From Syngnathus acus (taxonomy: Eukaryota; Chordata; Actinopteri; Syngnathiformes; Syngnathidae): a stretch of DNA of 64,000 nt. The stretch spans positions 462,912-526,911 of the forward strand of contig NC_051102.1 of assembly GCF_901709675.1 (NCBI RefSeq), in the 5' to 3' direction. The notes beneath the pieces are model-generated. The model was not told the DNA's origin. It did not search any database and saw only the letters and a program-made list of their open reading frames with translations. Made by a program: the position numbers and the translations under genes. Position 1 is the stretch's first letter. The number at the start of each line of letters is the position of its first letter. Of the stretch, positions 36,601 to 48,847 are shown piece after piece.

Positions 36601-36816
36601 AGCATTGAAGAGTGGTAAGATCCTGACATCTGGACCTCCCCCTCAGTCACGTGGGGGCGGGGACAGTTCGGTTTTGTTCATTTTCTCTCTGTTTTTTTTT
36701 CCCCCCTATGTGCCCCAGTATTGGTTATAATCATGGGAAAGGAGGCGATCCATGGTGGAAATCTTAACAAGAAAGCACATGAAATGGCGGAATACCTGAG
36801 GAAGGCTGGATATTAA
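33671..36816 (+). CDS. pfn2: Profilin 2 with two alternative last exons
   Basis: Binds G-actin, phosphoinositides and proline-rich ligands to control actin assembly, mainly in neurons. Exon 1 33671-33799 starts [14 protein letters not shown], and exon 2 35206-35398 contains [20 protein letters not shown] and [11 protein letters not shown]. There are two possible third exons, each 98 nt with its own acceptor and stop. Exon 3a is 36394-36491 (ends YLRDSGF) and exon 3b is 36719-36816 (ends YLRKAGY). Either joins exon 2 in the same phase and gives 139 aa. Exon 3a matches the mammalian PFN2a tail; 3b shares VMGKE..HGG.LNKKA-type residues. Which is used where cannot be seen from DNA. It is head-to-head with tsc22d2, as in human. 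Confidence 0.97.
33800..35205. other. pfn2 intron 1
   Basis: AT-rich intron with no gene. A 25-bp unit (ACATTTCACGACTCAATTG plus six more bases) is tandemly duplicated at 34420-34469. Confidence 0.5.
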
Positions 36817-37035
36817 GCAACCTCACCATCCATCAACCTTAACAGCTCACTACATACTTCCAGGATTAAAGGGCAATGTTTCTTTCATCCCCTTCTGTTT
36901 TATACACAGCCCCATTTTTTTCTCCATCCTAATCATATAAACATTTTTTTGACACGACAGTAATGGCATGGTCACTGAAATTGTTTAAATGTTTATAAAC
37001 CAAAGGAGTGTACAAAAAAAACAACCACAAAGTGT

Positions 37036-37041
37036 AATAAA
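37036..37041 (+). other. Candidate pfn2 poly(A) signal
   Basis: AATAAA, 220 bp past the exon 3b stop. Further AATAAA-like sites follow (for example near 37207), so a longer 3' UTR is possible. Confidence 0.5.
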
Positions 37042-37618
37042 AATGGAATTTGCCTTGTATGATATCTGCTTTGCTAGTAGCTGGTTTAAAAAGAGATAAA
37101 GGCATTTCCCCGTTCTATTCATCAGCATGTCTGCATTGTTGCATGCATATTTGCTTTTTTATCGTTCTCTTGGCCCTTCACCTGTCTCCCAGCCAAAACA
37201 TCTTACCAATAAAAACAGTTTACGCTGACTTAAGCTTGTATCTGTGTATAAATTTGCCACGTGCCCCTGTACCACCCCCTGCCCCCATTTTGTTTTTTGG
37301 ACCTGCCATCACATGTCCATGTCATGTACCTGGATGTTATCTTGAAAAGATGTGCTCGTTCTTGTTCGAGTGTAGTGTAAGGACAGCGTTGTTGTGATAC
37401 TTCCAACACATTGTTGTGGAAAGCTGTCTGAGCCTTTATTTCATATCCTTGATTTGATGATTGAGTTTTGAGTTGGTATTCTTGGTATCTAGTGCAAGGT
37501 CAATGGACCCGTGGACTCACTCGAGGACAGAGTGCATACGTGTACACGGACTTGAAGATGAATGTCAAGGATATCTTCCTATGTTTTTTTTCTGTCCCCA
37601 GTAGTCTTATGTTGACCT

Positions 37619-38138
37619 ACTAGTATATAATTACATCTTACTACTTGTAATCCTTTGCTACAGTAGCAACATTACTAGATCCAAATAGAAGGCATGTGTC
37701 ACACGCACTTGGAACGTTCTGCATCATACTTGTAGAACCAAAATGCCCACAAGTATTGTCATACTATTCTGGAGAAATGTATTGCAATAGTGGAAAAATC
37801 GTTAATAGCAAGTCAGTTGTTATGCAAGTGTGCTGAATTGTCTTACTAGTGATTTACCAGTCAGCCAGTCGACTAGTTAGTGGACGAGTTAATTGACAAG
37901 TCAACTAGTTTGATATTCTGTTTTAAGAGGTCCATATACTAGTGAAGTCTTTGCCCAGAGTCGGATGTACTAGTGAAGTCTTTGCCCAGAGTCAGATAAA
38001 GCCATTTAAGCATTTTTTTCAACGTTGACATCCAGCCTACGATCACACTCGAGGGCCACAAGCTGTGGAATGAACATTAGTAGGAAGACTCGATGGTTCT
38101 ACTAGTTGTCTAATAGTGCATTGAATTGTCCTACTAGT
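37619..38138. repeat. ACTAGT-rich stretch with 31-bp tandem duplication
   Basis: ACTAGT occurs eight times in 520 bp (37619, 37845, 37872, 37904, 37938, 37969, 38101, 38133). A 31-bp unit beginning TACTAGTGAAGTCTTTGCCC is duplicated at about 37936-37997. It is non-coding and lies downstream of pfn2. Confidence 0.7.
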
Positions 38139-39743
38139 GAGGACAACGCATGCTAGTACACGGACCTCAAGTTGGATTTCAAGTATATTGAATAAATGCT
38201 CAATCGGCTTTCCTAACATTCTGTCGTCTGTGGTCATTCCACCTCTGCGACAGCTCACATTTATCAATCAGCCCCTGCAATTTGACCAATTGGCTGTTAA
38301 TTACCACCCCGTTCTCGTCCTCCTTCCCCATTTCTTCCCACCTTGGACCAATCATTGATGTACAAGGATGTCCACCTCCATTCTGATAGATGATTGTTGG
38401 CATTACCCGTTGACTGTAATAAATAAAACCTTAGGCGGCTTCGGAAAGTTGTAAAATCGTAACGTCTCCTTTTTTTGTTTTTAAGACTTCGACACTATAA
38501 ATTTGTCAATACTAATAGACTTTGATGTTGATTTTTTTCGACTAACTTCATTAACTACTGAAACTACATGAATGCATACTGACTGTAAACCAAGGGTGTC
38601 AACTTCTGACATTATTTGCATTGTGCTTTAGTCATCCAAGATGTATTCACAAATTGTCATCGTATGGTACTTAGAAGTATTATAGCTAAAAAACAAAATG
38701 AATAAAAATAATGCTGTGTACACTAAACTTATTGAAAGTGGTGTTGGTTGGAATAAGAACATTTGTAAGTCGTCTTGTGATAAACTTCCGAGAATTGTGT
38801 ATTCAGTGCCATAAAAATCAACCTCATGTGTTGCTACTAGTTGGATTTTTACCTGCTGCCCTGGCAAGATATAACTTTTAATGGCACTTTCCGAAGGGAC
38901 ATTTTGGCATCAGTTATCTCCAGACTTTGTGGAATATGTACAGAATTAAACGAGAGAGAGAAAAAGGTCTTTGTGTCTTTCGTGACATTGGCAACTACAC
39001 ATGTTTTTAATTACTTTTTTAATCATTGAGCAACAAATGTAATAATAAACTTGGACCTATTACTGAGTGGACAGGTTAAGCAAACATATATATCAAACAT
39101 AGTCATACGACTATATTCTTCAACCAATAAAATTTATTTTTTTCTGTATCTTATTGGCAAAATTGGATATCCTCCATATTGCTACCTTATTTTAGTAAAT
39201 GGTGTGGTTTTACACATGATTAGCAATAAAATTCACAATATTAAAATAATGTTTCAATAAATGAATAAAATGGATCACAAATCAAATTTCAATCACTGGC
39301 CCTTGATATAATCGTTTTTCAACTGATGGGAAAACTCGACTATAGCAAAACAATGTGTAAAGATTTGCTTGCATACTAAAAAAATCTCTGAGATTTATTT
39401 AGTTTTGTAATGTTATTAGATAAATATATTTGTACCGCAGTAGAATGATGTTCAGTTATGTGTGTGCTGTTTTATTTTTTCATGCCATATAACCCAAATA
39501 CGCATACTAAATACATGGCCTGCCACCCACTGTGTTTCTAATTTTTTGTCCCTCCTAGTGAACAGGTTTTGCAAGCCTATAGGAAATGTTTTAAGCCACA
39601 CCCACAATTAACCCATTGATTACACCTGGTGCGGCGTGTCTCTCTGTTTCCTCATTAATCCTACCTGTGCAGCCAACTGTCCCTTCAGTGGTCAGCACAG
39701 TAGAACTCAACTTTCTCTGTATGCAGTGCCTTTTTTAGTTCCA
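38139..39743. other. Intergenic, no gene recognised
   Basis: AT-rich sequence between pfn2 and the ZP-N-like gene. No conserved frame, RNA gene or familiar element was seen. The immediate promoter of the next gene must be here, but I find no clear TATA box. Confidence 0.4.
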
Positions 39744-42700
39744 ATGGCGTGTCGAGAGCCAGGGGGCTCTCTGATTTTGTTGTATGTTGGACTTTTTCTG
39801 CTTGCTGCCAGTACATTTTGCCAATGCTCCCAACTTGCAAGGTTGAAGACATCAGTTAAATTCAGACACAAGTCTCCACTGACTCCAAACAAAAATGATG
39901 GTTCCTACAGTGGAAGGCTGTTGATCTTTCAGCAAGCTGACCCCCCTAACAAAGCCACAAGTCAGATCATCAATGCTGATTCCGATTACCAAGCGGATAT
40001 GGGTATGTATTTCCCTGTTTTTACAAAAAATTATTTCACATTGGTTGGGAGCATATGCAGTAATCAGAATGTCATGTTTAAACTAGTGCAGGTGCATAGA
40101 ATGTTTTTGTCACTGGAAAGTTTGGTTCAAGGTGGAGATAAAATGACACTAAAGCCACCAATTATGGTGAGCCTGACTAGTGGAAGTGACTTTTAAAATG
40201 GTGAATTGTATCTTATGTACAATGCTGTATATTTTAAATATTTATTTGCATATGAATTGACAGCCACCCCCCACCCCCACACAAAGGTTGGGATGTTTAC
40301 AGGCAACCCATTATGGAGGTTGACAGATTTTCAGAAGCAGGCACAGCAGTGACTGATCAGCTCATTAAAATGGATCCAAAGGTGGAATGTACAACAGACT
40401 CAATGAAACTTCAAGTCCAAGATATTTCATCCACTCCTGGATCTCTGATTTTGGTGGATAGAGGTATGTTTGTACCTTGGTAATATTTTATCTCAAATGC
40501 AAAATTATCCAATTTCTCACTTATTTGCATTCTAAATTACCTGTTAAATTGAAATTGTGTCCCAGGTCATCTGTCTCCGTTGCCTCTCTCCAAGGTCCCA
40601 CAAAGCTGCGGTTACACCATCAAGTCGACACAAAAAGATATGGTTTTGGTTGCTCCTTATAATGGTTGTTTCGTTGCCCTGGAGGTAAGACAAGTCTGCC
40701 AACTTTTGTTGCTTGGTTTGGCAATTTTTATTTGATAAATTTAAGTACGCTAAATGAAATAATTAAAAAAAACTGCAGCATTTATTAAGTTTACAAATAA
40801 ACAGGTGATAAGGCAGTCTAATCTTGACACTTTTAGATTTCCAATTAATCAAATGATGCCCATGTAAATGGCAGTGTCACCATGGAAATAAATTGTTTTT
40901 CTAGGAGGATTCTTATGTGCTACCATTACTTTGGTGGGGGTTACCGGTGACGATGACATGCCCCCTGATGCGACCGTCTTCATCCAGGTCACCAATGGTC
41001 ACATGTCATACAGAAGGCATGATTGTGAAAACTGAATGGATCATCCCACTCTCTAAAATTCAAATAAATAGTGAGTATTAAGTAACTTAAAATAGCTTCT
41101 TCCATTCTGCGAGCTCTTATTGTTCATTTATGCCAGGGGTACTCACATATTTTAGGTCCAGGGGGGTATGTGTATTTAAATTATATGCTGTAAAATATTG
41201 AATAATTTTGCAGACCTAAGTTATGGTCCACAGCCCCTTGGGTGACTGGATACTCCAGTTTGAGGACAGAGTACACTAAACTGGAATAAAAATTGACTTT
41301 TTTAACTGATTGCATTGTAATTCTCAACAGTGAATGGCAAATGGGAGCTGCTAAATGCCACATTACATAAATGTGGGATCGGCGTAGTGGATAATGCCAA
41401 AGGTGTGGTCCTGTCTGTCCACTATGGTGCCTGTGTGGAGAAGAAGGTAAAGAAGTTGTTGTTGCAACTTAAGTTTTGCTTAAAGAATATTAAGGATTGG
41501 CACCTTTCATTTCAGAATGGAATGTACTCTGTTGAATTGGCCGGTGAAGGAGCAACCAAGATTTCATGTCCATCAATGGCTCAGAGTCTATCTAAACCAA
41601 CAAAGTCATTAGAATCCCCAAACATTGGCTTGCATCCCTCACAGCCATTCTATTATCCACTTTCAAGTCACTACAAACCGGTTCCACACAACCCTGGGCC
41701 TGTTGGAAATCCAATCCAAATGGGATCCTCTCCTGGTCACGCAGAGCAGCCAGTGAACCATCTCCTTCCTGTACAGCCTGAAAATAAACCAGACAAGCCC
41801 AAACTTGCTCCACAGCCTTTCCAACCACCAACACCTGAAACTCCATTTTATCTCTTCCCCTATCCACTTAACCCTACACCTGGCCCTGTCATAGACCCTG
41901 TACAAAAGCCCACAGTTGCTCCACATAAAACTGAAGTACCTCCAGGCCATGTGGAGAAGCCACATTATCCCTTCTTACCAAATCTGGAATCTGAAAATAA
42001 ACCAAGTGAAGGTTCAAAGACTGTTCCTTCTCGTGACTCCCCCAAGCCACAATCACCCGAAGTTCCTTCTGGTCCCTTCAAGAAACCATATTATCCATTC
42101 TTGCCAAACCCACTGTTTGAAAACAAACCAATAAAAGATACTAAGGTTGTTCAAGTTTCACAGCAATATCCGGTGCCACCAAGTCAAGGTGCAAAGCCAG
42201 CCTCGCCTAAATATCCGTTATACCCGCTACGAAGACCTGATGTCAAGCCTACATCTTCTCCACAGCTTCCACAAGCACACAACCCAGAGGCTCGAACAGT
42301 TAGCACTGGTCAACCACTGTATCCAAACCTCTATCCATTTTTTCCTGACCCTGAAAATGAACGATGGCCTCCACAAGAACCTGAGGAACTACCAGGTAAG
42401 GTTCCCCAGCCAGTCACCACTTATCCTTCAAACCTCATGCCAGGATCTGGTCTTAAACCAAATGACAAGCCCGTGCCAGCTCCACAACAGCCTGAAGACC
42501 CTCCAAAACAAATACAGCAGCAAAAATATCTATTCACCTATCCGCTTTATCCCATGCCAAATCCTAGAAAAACAATTGAAGATTCTAAAATTGCGATCCC
42601 TCCAGTTAAAGTGCAGGAGCCAGCCTATCAGTATATCCACCCATACCCATATCCTCTTTCTTCTTTGCCTAATACTAAAGACTCTGTCAAAAAACCTATT

Positions 42701-45433
42701 CTTGATCCACAAAACCCCAAAGTCCCTTCCAGTCCAGTGCATCACCCACCCAATCCATACCCTTATCTAGTATACCCCATGGGCAGTCCTAAAGAGTCCA
42801 CCAAAAGGCCAATGCCTAGTCCACAAAAGCCTAAGGTGACTCCAGGTGAGTTAGATAAGCCAATTGATCCATACCTCTATCCCTTTTACCATATGCCCAG
42901 TTCTAACAAACCCACCAAAAAGCCAATGCCTAATTCACAAAAGCCTGAGGTGACTCCAGGTCAGGTGGATGAGCCAATTAAGCCATACCCCTATCCACTT
43001 TACCCCATGCCCAGTCCTGAAGAAACTACCAAAAGGCCAATGCCTAATCCACAAAAGACTGAGGTCAGTCCAGGTGATGTAGATGAACCAATTGATCCCT
43101 ATCCACTTTATCCTAAACCCAACCCTGAAGACTCAACCAAAATGCCAATGCCTAATCTGCAAAACCCTAAAGTCATTCCAGGTGTTGTGGAGCAGTCAAC
43201 TGATCCATACTCCAATCCACTATACTCTATGCCCAGTCCGAAAGAACCCACCAATAAACCAATGCCCAATAGACAAATACCTGGAGTCCCTTCAGGTCAC
43301 GTGGAACAGCCAATTGATCCATACTCCTATCCACTTAATCCTATGCTCAGTCCTCAAAAACCTACCCAAAAGCCAAAGCCTGAGGGCCCTCCAAATAAAG
43401 TGGAGCCTTCAACCAACGCATACCCCTATCCACTTTATCCTCTGCCCAGTCCCCAAGTAGCCGCTAAGAGGCCAATGCTGCAACTATGGCCATTCAAGCC
43501 ACAAAAATTGCCAATGCCTCCTGGACCAGTGAAGCCGGCAAGCAATCAATACCAGTATAGTTTTTACCCAAAGCCAGGTCCTAAAGAACAAGCCAAAAAT
43601 CCTATGCCAAATCCATGGCTTATCAAGCCACAACAGCCAGAGGATCCACACGGGCATTTCAAGCCGCCATCTGATCCATACCCACTTCCACTTGATCCAA
43701 GGCCTAGTTCCAAAGACTCAGTCAAACACCAAAAGCCATATCCATGGCCATTCAAACCACTAGAGCTTGGAGTCCCCCAAGGACAATTGCAGTTATCTGC
43801 TCCAACTGTATTTCCACTTTACCCTAGTCCCAGTTCCAAAGAACCAGCCAAAAAAACAATGCTGCGTCCATGGCTATGGAAGCCACAAGAGTCTGAGGCT
43901 CCACTGGGCCCTGTGAAGCAGCCATTCAACCACTTCTGGCATGGAAACAAACTATCTGTCAAGCCTACCAAGGCCCCCCAACCACCTGAATTTCCTCAAA
44001 GTCTAGTCCAGCAGCCATACAATACCTACCGGGTTTACCCTATGCCTGTCCCAGAATTGCCCAAAAAGCCAATACCTTTCCCACAGCTGACAGACTCAAA
44101 ACAGCCAGAAATCTCTGTTCATGTGCAACCACCATCTAACCCAGTCTATCCATTTAATAATGGCGCAGTTATCAAGAACCCACCTGCTCCACCGAAACCT
44201 GAGGTACCTGGCAATGTTTATTGGCCTCTAGAATCTCAAACACCCATAAAATCAGTCGGTGCAATACATAAAAAAAGTCCCAATCAAAAGCCTAAAGTAG
44301 AAAAACCTGAACCCATCCAACCTCCAGAGGATAAGATGCCTTATCCACAATGGCTGCACTCTGTAACATTACCCTCAGCCAAGGAACCACAGTCCACTAA
44401 TAGTGCTGCAGTCCCCCATGGTTCAACAAATGATTGCATCAAATTATGCACTGTTGGTTTTTCGAATTGTTGCCCACAAATTACTTTCCATCAGCATCTC
44501 TATCTCTCGTCTCCTGAACAATATGGCAAAGTGGCACGTGTAGTCTCTCAAGAATTTCCATTTGTCGCTTCCATGGCCAATTATAGACCTGGAAGTCACA
44601 CAAGTCATACGTTGCCTGCTCAAAAACTAGATGAAGAAAAATATAAGAAAAACCCCACAGATTCTATTCCAAATAATCAACCTAATCACCCCCAACAAGG
44701 TGGCCATTCTGCTTCATTATCAGAAAGTATCGCAGACAGGGTAGGAACTCCTAAAAGACAAATCTATCCTTATTTGGCTCCGAAACATAATTCACAGTAT
44801 ACCAAGCTGCCATTTGAGAATAGTCCAAAGTTACCAAGCCAGTTTTCCCCTCAAGTTATGCCCTTCAGGATTCACAATCCATTGTATACCCCTCTAAGTC
44901 AAGAGGCACAAAATAAGCACCCCAAAAAGCCCAATGGCCAATTTGCGGTCTTCAATTATCAGCCTGGTCAGAATGCAAAGTCTTCTGTCTCTCATTATCT
45001 TCAGCAGCAGAACCCAAATCCTATGCGAGCACCTGGGACATTCTCCCTTGGATCTCATAGGCTTTCCCATCTTGGGGTACAGGAGGAGCTCAGACCTTTT
45101 TTCCAGTACTCCATGCTTAATGATGCTGAAGCAACAACTCAGAACTTGCAGCATTCATCACATTGGAATAAGCTCAAACTATCCTCAAAACGTGATCAGA
45201 CTGGGTATTCTTCTAAACCAAGAGGATATATACTTCTACAGCGTGGTCCACCGAGTAAAGAACCCAAAGGTTCTATGGAGTCAACAAATTTCAGGGTTCT
45301 TGACCGAAATATCCCAGTTAGTCGTGTGAGCCCTCTGCATCTTCAACATGTTAACACCTGGGATTCAAAACCTCAGCTTGATGTACTAATCGGGTACAAG
45401 AATGAAGCAAATCCACCACGCATTCCTGAATAA
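39744..45433 (+). CDS. Secreted protein with two ZP-N-like modules and proline-rich repeats
   Basis: I do not recognise a named gene. Exons: 39744-40002, 40287-40463, 40566-40684, 40905-41070, 41331-41446, 41516-45433. All are GT-AG and in frame, giving 1584 aa. Residues 1-33 look like a signal peptide (hydrophobic LILLYVGLFLLAAS). Two four-cysteine modules follow, at about 121-207 and 222-296, each ending in Cys-Pro. Their spacing and the GC.V.......Y pattern resemble the ZP-N fold of egg-coat proteins such as the ZP1/ZP4 N-terminus. Exon 6 then encodes about 1000 residues rich in Pro, Tyr, Lys and Gln, with degenerate units of roughly 30-36 residues of the form PYPLYPMPSPKE.TKKPMPNPQKPE. 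A CIKLC...CC cluster follows about two-thirds of the way along exon 6, then a Gln/His/Pro-rich tail. There is no C-terminal ZP-C, membrane anchor or furin site that I can see. An ATG at 39636 is in frame but would bury the signal peptide. Likely role: extracellular coat or matrix; this is inference. Confidence 0.75.
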
Positions 45434-46058
45434 AAAGAATGAAGTTCAACAGAGATGGTAAATTATTTTAAATGTAATTTCCTCTCCTGATCTTCATACT
45501 GATCCATCTTCTTTCTTTCAGGATTGGACTGTCGTAGTAAAAGAGGGTCACAAGCTAAGATGACATGCCTTAATTGCAAATAAACTTTCGACTTTACCTT
45601 TACGTCTTTTGTCATCAATAAAAGTTGAAAAAGGTACCAAGCCTGCCTATCTTGGAGTAGCTAGAACAGGTCGGTTATCAAATGCGCATGGCAAAAGTGT
45701 CAAATTAGAATTTCAAGGTAAATACAGATCAATGTGACTTGCTTCCTCTGGGCAATTGGTTTTATATTGACTGTTAATTTTGAACTTGTCACATCTCCAA
45801 ATGTTTTAAACTACTGGTAGTTTAGTATAGGTGTGCATGCAACTTGAATACAAGTGAAAACATTTTGAGATGAGTCTCAAACACTACAAGATTTCATAAA
45901 ACGTTTTATTACAATAAAATGACAAGGTGTCATTTTCAGTTTGACACTTCAAGCCAAGGAGTAGCGGGTGTTAAATGCCATGTAAACAAAAAACATGGAA
46001 ACATAGCCGTTACTTATAGTTGGACCTTTTAGAGGTAATACGGCTTATTCTCATATGC
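45434..46058. other. Convergent 3' ends of ZP-N-like gene and fetuin gene
   Basis: A 3' UTR intron is possible (GTAAAT near 45460 to an acceptor near 45522). AATAAA at 45579-45584 is a poly(A) signal for the plus-strand gene. TTTATT at 45905-45910 reads AATAAA on the minus strand and suits the fetuin gene. The two transcripts therefore end about 300 bp apart. Confidence 0.6.
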
Positions 46059-48343
46059 TCAAAAGAATCTGACTTTCCCAGGGCACCGTTGCATCAGGGG
46101 AACTGGGTCTGTAACTGTGGCAGATGCATTTCTCTTAACCACTGCGAGGGGAACCTCAGCACTGACTGAAGCAGATGATGTGTCAGCAGTTGGAACAGTT
46201 GCAGGGGTGGCTACCGACACCACTTCAGCAGATTCTGATGCCGACTCGGAAGATAGAAGCCCGGTAACATGCGGGTCGTGGAGAGATGTCAGCTTGTGGT
46301 GTCTCAGACCATGCTTTCTGGTCATGTTTTGTGTGTGCACGTGGACCGTTGGCAATGTGCGAGAAACCCCAGTGCTGTTGGCATCTTGAGGAGGCACCTG
46401 AAGAACATGCACCAGCAGCATTTCAGGGTCATCCAAAAGCCCAGCATTCCTAACTATTTGAGTAGTGTTGCTGTCAACTTGGTTTAGACAAACTACTGTA
46501 TAACTCACCATAATGGCAAACATCTTGCAGTCAACTGTGTGGCCAGCTCCCAGGTCATTGGCAGTGCAAATACCGTGACTCTGAGAGAATCAGGTGGAAA
46601 AATTGTGCACATTTAGTGGCTTAGTGGGGTATTTTTTTTTTAGCTATCTTATATCCGCTTTCCCCAACTATTGGGTGGCCCGCAAATAAGACTGGCGATT
46701 AACTGATAAAGTACTTACAGCCATAACATCATTCAGCGGCACGCAGACGTCGTTAGTGCAGTTAGCCTCAGCGATCACATACTCTGCCAGATAGCGTGGT
46801 CCACCAGAGAGAATCTAAAACAATGATTTAAATGCTTTAAGTCCCAACAGGTTGTCCTACAAAGTCAAACCTCCAGATGTAAAACTAATTGTGGGAACCC
46901 ACCTGTGTCGACAGCCTTCCGACCTCAAGCAGAGAAAATGTTTTGACTGTGTTGTTGTTGAAGGTTGCCAGAGAAGTGCGCACAAAGTTGAGTGCTCCGG
47001 TGTCGTTCAGTGGAAGGAGAGTAGGACAGCCCAAACAGAGGTCCTCTGTTGATTCTAAACACCGTAAATGAAAAAAATAGTGAACTGAATGTTATAGACC
47101 AACCCTAAAGGTGATGATACTGACAAGATATCAGCTGTTACTTAGCCTTTTTATTTTTTTTAGTTTGGCAGATTGTGAACAATTCCTCAAAAATTAGGCT
47201 TGCAGCTGTTGCATTGTTACCTTTGCTTAATGCCAAGACAAGATGGCAAGATGGACATCAAATAAATAAACAAATAAAGCTAGCTCGCTTTAATTGTACT
47301 TGTTTTTTTCTTAGTACATTGTGAGTACTTTTGCCACCTCTCAATTTTCAGATTTCTGTTGTATTTTCCAATTTTAATGAGACACACACAGTTTCATATT
47401 TTACCTTCCGTCTTACACTTGAAGGCTGTGACGGTCAGCACTCCTCCAACCCTTTTCAGAACCACATCACAGTCACCTTCTACCGCCTGATTTGAGACAT
47501 ATTTTAAACAAGTACAAAACCTTGATAGTATTGCAGAATAATTGTTACTATTGCTCAAGAAAACATTTGGTTTTTACTTACAGTGAGTCTTTTGGGTCGG
47601 ACTGTACAGTTAGCAACAGGAGTGGGGTCCAACACGTGACAGTACGTCTCCAGAAGGTCCACTTCAACAACATAGATGTCATCTTTATCGACCTATCACA
47701 TAGAAAACATTCTATTTTTATTATTTAAAAACACAAAATACATAAAAATTATAATTCTGGCAACACCAGGGGTTTGCAAACACTGATTTTATTTTGTGTT
47801 AAATAAGTGTAAATTAGTCAGATTTAAAATTTTGACTACATTTAATTGTTATAAGATATGACATTTATTTTAGATATACAATCCAAATGATTATGCAATT
47901 TCTTTAATTACTTTAAAAAAATCACAGGGATACTTAAAATAAATTGGTTTTTATTTGTTTTGTCAGTGGAAACTTCGATATTGACGGTGTTTTAATTTAT
48001 TTTATTATATTTTATTTTATTTAATCTTGTGTGACCCTACCTTACCTGGTCTGCACCATCATTATTTTCAATCACTTATCCTCAGTATTGAAAAAAATAT
48101 TTTGCCTACATATCAATTGTGGTTTAATACGTGTCCCCAACTCACCTCAGTGAGGATCTTGATATCTTCAATCCTGTTAAGTGCATATTTGTAGCCATGA
48201 GTGTGCTGGCCATTGAGGTATTCCTGAGCCGCAAGTGCGGCTTCTTCCGCCTCAGGAGAGTCACACTCGGGCTGGCGTATACTGAGCTGAGCGCACCCAA
48301 GCGCCAGTAGTCCCAGGACCACTGTGATACTAAGTCGATTCAT
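46059..48343 (-). CDS. ahsg: Fetuin (alpha-2-HS-glycoprotein-like)
   Basis: A secreted plasma glycoprotein of the cystatin superfamily. Fetuin-A binds calcium phosphate, and the related fetuin-B inhibits astacin proteases. Exons: 48343-48146, 47692-47582, 47486-47405, 47054-46903, 46814-46719, 46580-46059. All are GT-AG and total 1161 nt, giving 386 aa. The signal peptide is about residues 1-18. The first cystatin-like domain has ECDSPEAEEAALAAQEYLN and HGYKYALNRIEDIKI, then LLETYCHVLDPTP and NCTV. The second domain has FVRTSLATFNN and YVIAEANCTNDVC. The last exon encodes a Ser/Thr/Val-rich, His-containing tail typical of fetuins. The fetuin-A name is by similarity of the N-terminus and synteny. 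Fetuin-B or a fish-specific paralogue remains possible. Confidence 0.85.
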
Positions 48344-48416
48344 TTCTTTGCAGGAAGAGATAGAAAATCAGAAAGGATGAGGAGGAAAAGAGAGAGACCA
48401 CATGCAGGCTTTGGTG

Positions 48417-48425
48417 TATATATAT
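48417..48425 (-). promoter_or_regulatory. TATA-box-like element of the fetuin gene
   Basis: TATATATA about 75-80 bp upstream of the fetuin ATG, a spacing that leaves a 5' UTR of roughly 50 bp. This suits a strongly expressed liver gene. Motif only. Confidence 0.5.
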
Positions 48426-48847
48426 AGTACTTTAAATGGGAAAACAGCCAAGTTAAACAAGTACCGTCCTTGCTATCATGTCACGTGTGGGTGGGTGGAA
48501 CTGCATGCTGAATGGTAAGATCAATAGTACAAAAAAAAAGCCAGGGACTTTGCTACAAGTTTTCATTCATTTATTTATGTTCAGTGCCAATTTTGTAGAA
48601 CAGGGCTCAAGATAGTAAGTATATTTGTGGTAACTTTCAGCTTGCCCTAACTGTCAACCATGCAAGCAAAATGACTTAAATGAAGAGTACACATGTTTTG
48701 ATGAGTTAATTTTTCAGTCGATCACAGACGGTGTAGACTCTTTCTCCTGAAATACTTTAATAAAAACAAGCAGTATTGTGTAATTTTTAAAGTAGTGTAG
48801 TACTTTTCTAGCAATGATAGTCAACACTCCAAGTGTTTGTATTTTCA

